Source: CAILAD01 sp964397085
GTDB taxonomy: Bacteria; Patescibacteriota; Saccharimonadia; CAILAD01; BJGX01
Direction of reading: 5' to 3'
Assembly: GCA_964397085.1 (NCBI GenBank)
Contig: CAYNHH010000032.1
Span: forward strand, 1-9,791
DNA: 9,791 nt
Shown: in pieces, positions 6,561-9,791 of the stretch
Layout of the letters: every line of letters starts with the position of its first letter
Numbering within the stretch: the stretch's first letter is position 1
Position numbers and translations under genes: made by a program
The notes under the pieces: model-generated
Seen by the model: the letters and a program-made list of their open reading frames with translations, nothing else
Databases searched by the model: none
What the model was told of the DNA's origin: nothing

Positions 6561-7832
6561 TTATTGTGCAAAGGCCTTCTTCTTGCGTCGTTTCCATGTG
6601 GCTGATTGGCGTACTAATACTTCACCAGCATCAATACTTGGGTCAAGGAGTATTCGTGCAGCCTCTTCAGAATATACACCATCCTGACTACCTTTCACCA
6701 AAATAATATCACCTTTTTTCACCAATGGTTTGACATAGTGACCAGCCTCATATGGTGTACGAAATACCTTTATTTGCTCGGGCTTGAGGCCGGCACGTGC
6801 GGCTGCAGGCGCCAAATGCTCTTCTGCAGATGCGCCAATAGTGATGAGTAAGTCTACAGCTTTTGCAGCTCGTTCACCCACTTGCTGATGAGATGAAATA
6901 CTATGCGAACCTAGCTCATTCATACTTCCAAGCACTGCTATCTTACGCCCTGGTAGTTCATTTATAGTATCGAGCGCTGCCAAAACGGCCTCTGAGCTTG
7001 CGTTGTAGCTGTCATCAATTAGCTTTGAGCCATTGAGACCTTTGAGTAAGTTCATTCTTCCGGCTACTGACTTTACCTGAGTGAGCTCAAAACAAATTGC
7101 TTCAAAAGGAATCTCTAGCTCAGTAGCAACTGAGGCGGCAGCAAGCAAGCTATAGAGGTTCTGCTGGCCAAGCATACGGGTTTGCACAGATTTTTTGTGT
7201 TTGCCAATTTGTAACTCTGCCTTCAAAAACCCCGATTTTGACCGAGTAATCTTATCGAAGCGGACTGTACCGTTCTTGAGACCAAATCCTACCGTACCAG
7301 TCTTGAATGCTTTTTTGCGTAGTGCATCATTATCTGCATTGTAAATAATGGTTTTGGCATTGGCAGCAATAGCCCAGTTGTCATGCACAACTGTACGCAT
7401 ATCATACATTCTAGCCATATGTACTGGTGCTATGCCAGAGATAACACTTATATCTAGCTTTACTATCTTGAGTACCCGGCGCATCATTCTTAGCTCGTCA
7501 TCTGCTAGCTCAAGTACGACTGTGTCATACTTGTAGTTGTCTATTTCATTATCAATCGCTTGAAATATTTTCTGCCAAGCTCTGGCATCCCAAAGATGCG
7601 GTGGTACTTTCATACCAAAAATGCTTAGTGGGATTCCAATATCGGTATTGTAGCTATCTTCTGAATAACGCACTTTGCGTGTTGCGCCCAATACTTCGCC
7701 AATAGCATGTTTGGTAGTGGTCTTGCCAACACTGCCGGTAACTCCAATTATTGTTACGTCATTTTGCGCAAGGAGCTTTTTTATCTTTGCATTGAGTCTA
7801 CGAATAATTAAGTTTTTGGCAAGTTGTTTCAT
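6561..7832 (-). CDS. murF: MurF-family Mur ligase lacking the N-terminal substrate domain
   Basis: Mur ligases use ATP to join an amino acid or peptide to a carboxylate; MurF adds D-Ala-D-Ala to the UDP-MurNAc-tripeptide in the cytoplasm. Residues (numbered from the ATG at 7838) show the ATP-binding loop GVTGSVGKTTTK (32-43), YNTDIGIPL (63-71), the metal-ligand Glu110 (VLELA), His140 (GIAPVHM), GRMN (260-263), DDSYNASSEAVLAAL (275-289) and VKGSQDG (381-387). That makes central and C-terminal Mur domains complete. The P-loop is only ~30 residues from the start, whereas MurF normally has a ~80-100-residue domain 1 before it, so that domain is missing. The position of the carbamylated Lys appears to be Asn154. 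I prefer the ATG at 7832, 6 nt after an extended -10. It is MurF-like, but its exact substrate is uncertain. Confidence 0.85.
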   Translation of the reverse strand: MKQLAKNLIIRRLNAKIKKLLAQNDVTIIGVTGSVGKTTTKHAIGEVLGATRKVRYSEDSYNTDIGIPLSIFGMKVPPHLWDARAWQKIFQAIDNEIDNYKYDTVVLELADDELRMMRRVLKIVKLDISVISGIAPVHMARMYDMRTVVHDNWAIAANAKTIIYNADNDALRKKAFKTGTVGFGLKNGTVRFDKITRSKSGFLKAELQIGKHKKSVQTRMLGQQNLYSLLAAASVATELEIPFEAICFELTQVKSVAGRMNLLKGLNGSKLIDDSYNASSEAVLAALDTINELPGRKIAVLGSMNELGSHSISSHQQVGERAAKAVDLLITIGASAEEHLAPAAARAGLKPEQIKVFRTPYEAGHYVKPLVKKGDIILVKGSQDGVYSEEAARILLDPSIDAGEVLVRQSATWKRRKKKAFAQ

Positions 7833-7838
7833 TACCAT

Positions 7839-7847
7839 AGTCTAGCA
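7839..7847 (-). promoter_or_regulatory. Candidate extended -10 promoter of murF
   Basis: TGCTAGACT (TGn plus TAGACT) on the minus strand ends 6 nt before the second in-frame ATG (7832) and abuts the first ATG (7838). It follows the terminator of the preceding gene, so a new promoter is needed in this short stretch. There is no -35 match and no Shine-Dalgarno site. Confidence 0.45.
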
Positions 7848-7854
7848 GATTAGC

Positions 7855-7884
7855 AAAAAAAATCCTACAGATATAATCTGTAGG
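7855..7884 (-). terminator. Intrinsic terminator of the TrpF-like gene
   Basis: On the minus strand, CCTACAGAT and ATCTGTAGG form a perfect 9-bp stem with a 3-nt loop (7864-7884), followed by one A and eight Ts (complement of 7855-7862). It lies 17 nt beyond the TGA stop and separates that gene from murF. This is the strongest terminator in the window. Confidence 0.93.
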
Positions 7885-7901
7885 TATGAGCATTGTACTA
7901 C

Positions 7902-8821
7902 TCAATACATTTCAGCTGCAGCTAGCAGGTAATCAGTACACTTACTGATGTCTAGTGCCGTTGCATCTGCCGTTCGTAGCTTGCCCTGTGCATCGATATT
8001 GAGACGTGGATAAGCCCTCACGAGAGGCGCAATTCTCGCCAGCTCATCAGCACATAGACCACCAGCAATTCCAATACCAAGCTTACGATGAAGTCTGATT
8101 CTCATAAAAGCATCGAGATAAGACTCACACAAGCCTAGATCAAGAGGCTTACCAAAGCCACCACTGCCATCAAGCAACACGTGATCGATAAGATTGGCGT
8201 ACTCACCACTCAGACGCTGTGCCATTGCCGCCGGAGGAGTATCGGCCATCACCTTAGCACTGAGTTGCTGGACAATCACAAGCTTGGGGTATCGTTTGCG
8301 AAATTTTTCGAGATAGCTTACATTGGGCCAGTCGATGTTAAGCTGAAAACCATGGCAGTTTGGGCCACCAAATATCTTCGCCTGAGCCAACTGACCATGC
8401 AATTCATCTCGTTGATGCGTGTTGTAATGAATGAGATTGAGTACACGTTGATCGGACAAAAAAATACTCGATACATCATGGATCAAAGGAAACTCGTTGG
8501 GATAACTATTTGGAATACCATTGAGCGTCTTATCGCTCATCAACACACCAACCATCAATCGAAAACCTAGACTCTCAGNNNNNNNNNNNNNNNNNNNNNN
8601 NNNNNNNNNNNNNNNNNNNNNNNNNNNNNNNNNNNNNNNNNNNNNNNNNNNNNNNNNNNNNNNNNNNNNNNNNNNNNNAGCGTCTTATCGCTCATCAACA
8701 CACCAACCATCAATCGAAAACCTAGACTCTCAGGAAGAGAAGCAAGCACTGCCTCAACTTGTGCTTGCGTCATGAAGCCCGTGATACCTACATACGGCAG
8801 ACTTGCAGTGGTTTGTGACAT
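7902..8821 (-). CDS. TrpF-like (phosphoribosylanthranilate-isomerase-like) TIM-barrel protein, interrupted by an assembly duplication
   Basis: The gene is drawn broken by 100 Ns flanked by identical 55-bp copies. Removing the Ns and one copy joins 8821-8679 to 8523-7902 in frame and gives one 254-residue protein. It resembles TrpF: an opening YVGITGFMT strand, a GFQLNID segment, VLLDGSGGFGKPLD (163-176) like the LLDS..GGTG phosphate/Asp region, and GIGIAGGL (197-204) like the late phosphate-binding loop. Asp166 matches the TrpF catalytic acid, but the catalytic Cys of the KICGLT motif is Thr14 here, so true isomerase activity is doubtful. No other tryptophan gene is nearby. GGAG lies 5 nt before the ATG, and the TGA stop precedes a strong terminator. 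The fold is likely; the reaction is unknown. Confidence 0.8.
8524..8578. repeat. 55-bp direct repeat, copy 1, at the edge of the gap
   Basis: Identical over 55 bases to 8679-8733, with exactly the N-gap between the copies. Most likely an unmerged overlap of two contigs ending in the same k-mer, not biological repetition. Confidence 0.95.
8579..8678. other. Assembly gap of 100 Ns, probably spurious
   Basis: A 100-N placeholder between two identical 55-mers inside one gene. The frame closes exactly when the gap and one copy are removed, so the true missing sequence is probably zero. Confidence 0.93.
8679..8733. repeat. 55-bp direct repeat, copy 2, at the other edge of the gap
   Basis: Second identical copy of the 55-mer. 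It encodes the same LMVGVLMSDKT segment in the same frame as copy 1, which shows that both represent one stretch of the TrpF-like gene. Confidence 0.95.
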
Positions 8822-8910
8822 ACCAACTCCAGGGTTGTAGGTCTACTCGTAAAGTAGAAGGTGCAGAAAGACAATTGCTATCTTAGACTTGCTCTACAGC
8901 TTTAGTCAAG

Positions 8911-9237
8911 CTATTTTTTTGACCTTTTGTGAAACCACTGCGGCCCAACCCAGTCTGGTGGAAGTAGTGAGCGAATTATTCCAAAACCAAATGCTACTAC
9001 GCCCAGTATGGCCAGTATACCGAGACTAAAGAATAATGAGGCCGATAAAAAAGCTAGCCCGGTGCCAATTGCAATACCGGCAACACCTATCATATAGTCA
9101 ATATTGTAGCCACGAATTGGGAGAGGAAAATAGTCATCAAAAGGATCTGGCTTGTGAGTACCAGATTCTACAACATACCCAAACCACAGAAAAAATACTG
9201 CAGAGACCGCCAAGATTGTTGCTACTATCGTTTGCAT
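8911..9237 (-). CDS. Small membrane protein of unknown function (three predicted helices)
   Basis: I do not recognise this 108-residue protein. Hydrophobic stretches at about 3-23, 47-66 and 68-90 look like three transmembrane helices. The first is followed by a polar loop with acidic and Pro residues (DPFDDYFPLP, 31-40), and the short basic C-terminus (WFHKRSKK) ought to face the cytoplasm. The first helix could alternatively be an uncleaved signal anchor. It follows mscL by 65 nt but seems to have its own promoter, because an extended -10 (TGCTATACT) ends 6 nt before the ATG and no good Shine-Dalgarno site exists. Adjacency to mscL hints at an envelope role but proves nothing. I see no terminator in the 89 nt before the next gene. 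Confidence 0.8.
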   Translation of the reverse strand: MQTIVATILAVSAVFFLWFGYVVESGTHKPDPFDDYFPLPIRGYNIDYMIGVAGIAIGTGLAFLSASLFFSLGILAILGVVAFGFGIIRSLLPPDWVGPQWFHKRSKK

Positions 9238-9243
9238 AGCCTA

Positions 9244-9252
9244 AGTATAGCA
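9244..9252 (-). promoter_or_regulatory. Candidate extended -10 promoter of the small membrane protein gene
   Basis: TGCTATACT on the minus strand (TGn plus TATACT, 5 of 6 to the consensus) ends 6 nt before the ATG at 9237. There is no -35 hexamer at 16-18 nt. It is the best of the four 6-nt candidates. Confidence 0.5.
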
Positions 9253-9269
9253 AACTACCATCTTGTCAT

Positions 9270-9286
9270 CCCGTATTTGATACGGG
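9270..9286. repeat. REP-like palindrome between mscL and the next gene
   Basis: CCCGTAT and ATACGGG form a perfect 7-bp stem around TTG. The surrounding GTCATCCCGTATTTGATACG resembles short extragenic palindromes (GTCATCCCG..TTGAT..CGGGATCT) found scattered in many bacteria. It has no T-run, so it is not a classical terminator, although it may stabilise the mscL mRNA 3' end. Confidence 0.6.
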
Positions 9287-9302
9287 GTCTACATAAAATA
9301 TA

Positions 9303-9755
9303 CTATTTCTTTTTCTTGGTCTTTGGCTTTTCTGCAGCTTCTTCGCTTTTGGCAGTTGCCTCAGCTTCTTTTTCGCGTTTTTTCTTGTCTATATCTATGC
9401 GATCTAGTCGCAAGAGTTTAAACCCAAAATAGACTACCGCGGCAATTACGAGAAAGTCTATTAGGGCAGATATGAAGTTACCCCAGGCAATGGTCACTGT
9501 ACCGAGTTTTAGACTAGCTGAAGCTAGGTTGGTTTTACCAAGTACCAAACCAAGAATTGGGTTGATAATATCTGTCACAAACGAATTCACTAGCTTGGTT
9601 ACTGCACCGCCAATAATAAAACCAATCGCAAGAGTTACAACGCCTTGCTCGCGAACGAAACCCAGAAAACCACTAGTTTGTTTACTAGCGTTTTCTCGAG
9701 CCTTTTGGGCGGCTGTTTTACTAATACCTTTTACTGTTTCCATCTTGTCTTTCAT
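9303..9755 (-). CDS. mscL: Large-conductance mechanosensitive channel MscL
   Basis: MscL is a homopentameric inner-membrane pore that opens under membrane tension to release solutes during osmotic downshock. The core is clear. GFLGFVREQGVVTLAIGFIIGGAVTKLVNSFVTDIINP (29-66) is the pore-lining TM1, with the small Ala/Gly residues needed for packing. TM2 is FISALIDFLVIAAVVYFGFKLL (94-115). The periplasmic loop between them is short (about 67-93). The last ~35 residues are Lys/Glu-rich and end in a poly-Lys patch, matching the cytoplasmic charged bundle. At 150 residues it has an extra ~28-residue N-terminal stretch, longer than the usual short amphipathic helix. A second in-frame ATG at 9743 is a plausible real start because a promoter overlaps the first ATG. 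The protein call is firm, the start is not. Confidence 0.95.
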   Translation of the reverse strand: MKDKMETVKGISKTAAQKARENASKQTSGFLGFVREQGVVTLAIGFIIGGAVTKLVNSFVTDIINPILGLVLGKTNLASASLKLGTVTIAWGNFISALIDFLVIAAVVYFGFKLLRLDRIDIDKKKREKEAEATAKSEEAAEKPKTKKKK

Positions 9756-9782
9756 GATACGTTAATAACGAATTTTTGTAAA
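9754..9782 (-). promoter_or_regulatory. Candidate sigma-70-type promoter for mscL
   Basis: TTTACA (9777-9782) and TATCAT (9754-9759) on the minus strand are 17 bp apart and each matches the consensus at 5 of 6 bases. The -10 overlaps the ATG at 9755, so transcription from it would start about 7 nt further on and favour the ATG at 9743, giving an almost leaderless mRNA. Confidence 0.5.
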
Positions 9783-9791
9783 TTTTGTGAC

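Noticed and set aside
6260..6605. Plus-strand and minus-strand frames spanning the first N-gap
   Set aside because: The 100 Ns are a placeholder, so the frame across them is arbitrary. The apparent tail GESSQSVEG depends on that arbitrary length.
8181..8570. A 129-codon open frame on the plus strand
   Set aside because: It lies antisense inside the TrpF-like gene, has no recognisable motifs and no ribosome-binding site, whereas the minus-strand frame shows family motifs.
8524..8733. Two identical repeats around a spacer-like segment, considered as a CRISPR fragment or transposon ends
   Set aside because: Only two copies exist, 55 bp is too long for usual CRISPR repeats, the 'spacer' is all Ns, and the copies are coding sequence of one gene.
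8521..8775. A frame spanning the second gap that repeats the same peptide at both ends
   Set aside because: The repetition comes from the 55-bp assembly duplication, not from a repeat protein.

Overview
The window reads as a chromosomal segment of a small-genome bacterium of the Patescibacteria/CPR type, most likely Candidatus Saccharibacteria (TM7). This rests on the overall look of the proteins, the dense gene packing, the moderate-to-low GC and the gene set; no marker-gene tree was run. TGA is used once as a stop and never read through, so the standard bacterial code fits and the UGA-recoding CPR lineages do not. Two runs of exactly 100 Ns, one flanked by a perfect 55-bp duplication, show that this is a scaffolded, probably metagenomic, draft assembly.

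Every gene I can support is on the minus strand, so transcription runs from high to low coordinates. In that order they are: mscL (mechanosensitive channel); a small three-helix membrane protein; a TrpF-like TIM-barrel protein ending at a strong intrinsic terminator; a divergent MurF-family Mur ligase; the 5' end of a possible C39-like cysteine peptidase, cut by a gap; leuS; a translation and RNA-processing cluster of yceD (DUF177), rpmF (L32, found by hand), nusB, a Nudix hydrolase and rnc; and an alpha/beta hydrolase ending at a second intrinsic terminator.

The most unusual object is the leucyl-tRNA synthetase. It has all its class I and editing motifs, but a complete Nudix hydrolase domain with a perfect Nudix box sits just after the CP1 editing domain. 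A free-standing Nudix gene lies about 1.2 kb further downstream, and its 5' end overlaps nusB by about 131 nt.

Initiation signals fall into two groups. Genes following closely behind another gene mostly have Shine-Dalgarno sites (C39-like, rpmF, alpha/beta hydrolase), as does the TrpF-like gene, or are stop-start coupled (rnc). leuS, murF, the small membrane protein and yceD lack one and instead have a -10-like hexamer ending exactly 6 nt before a start codon, in three cases with an extended TGn motif. That geometry suggests leaderless transcripts.

The TrpF-like gene appears split only because of the 55-bp assembly duplication. Collapsing it restores a continuous 254-residue frame.
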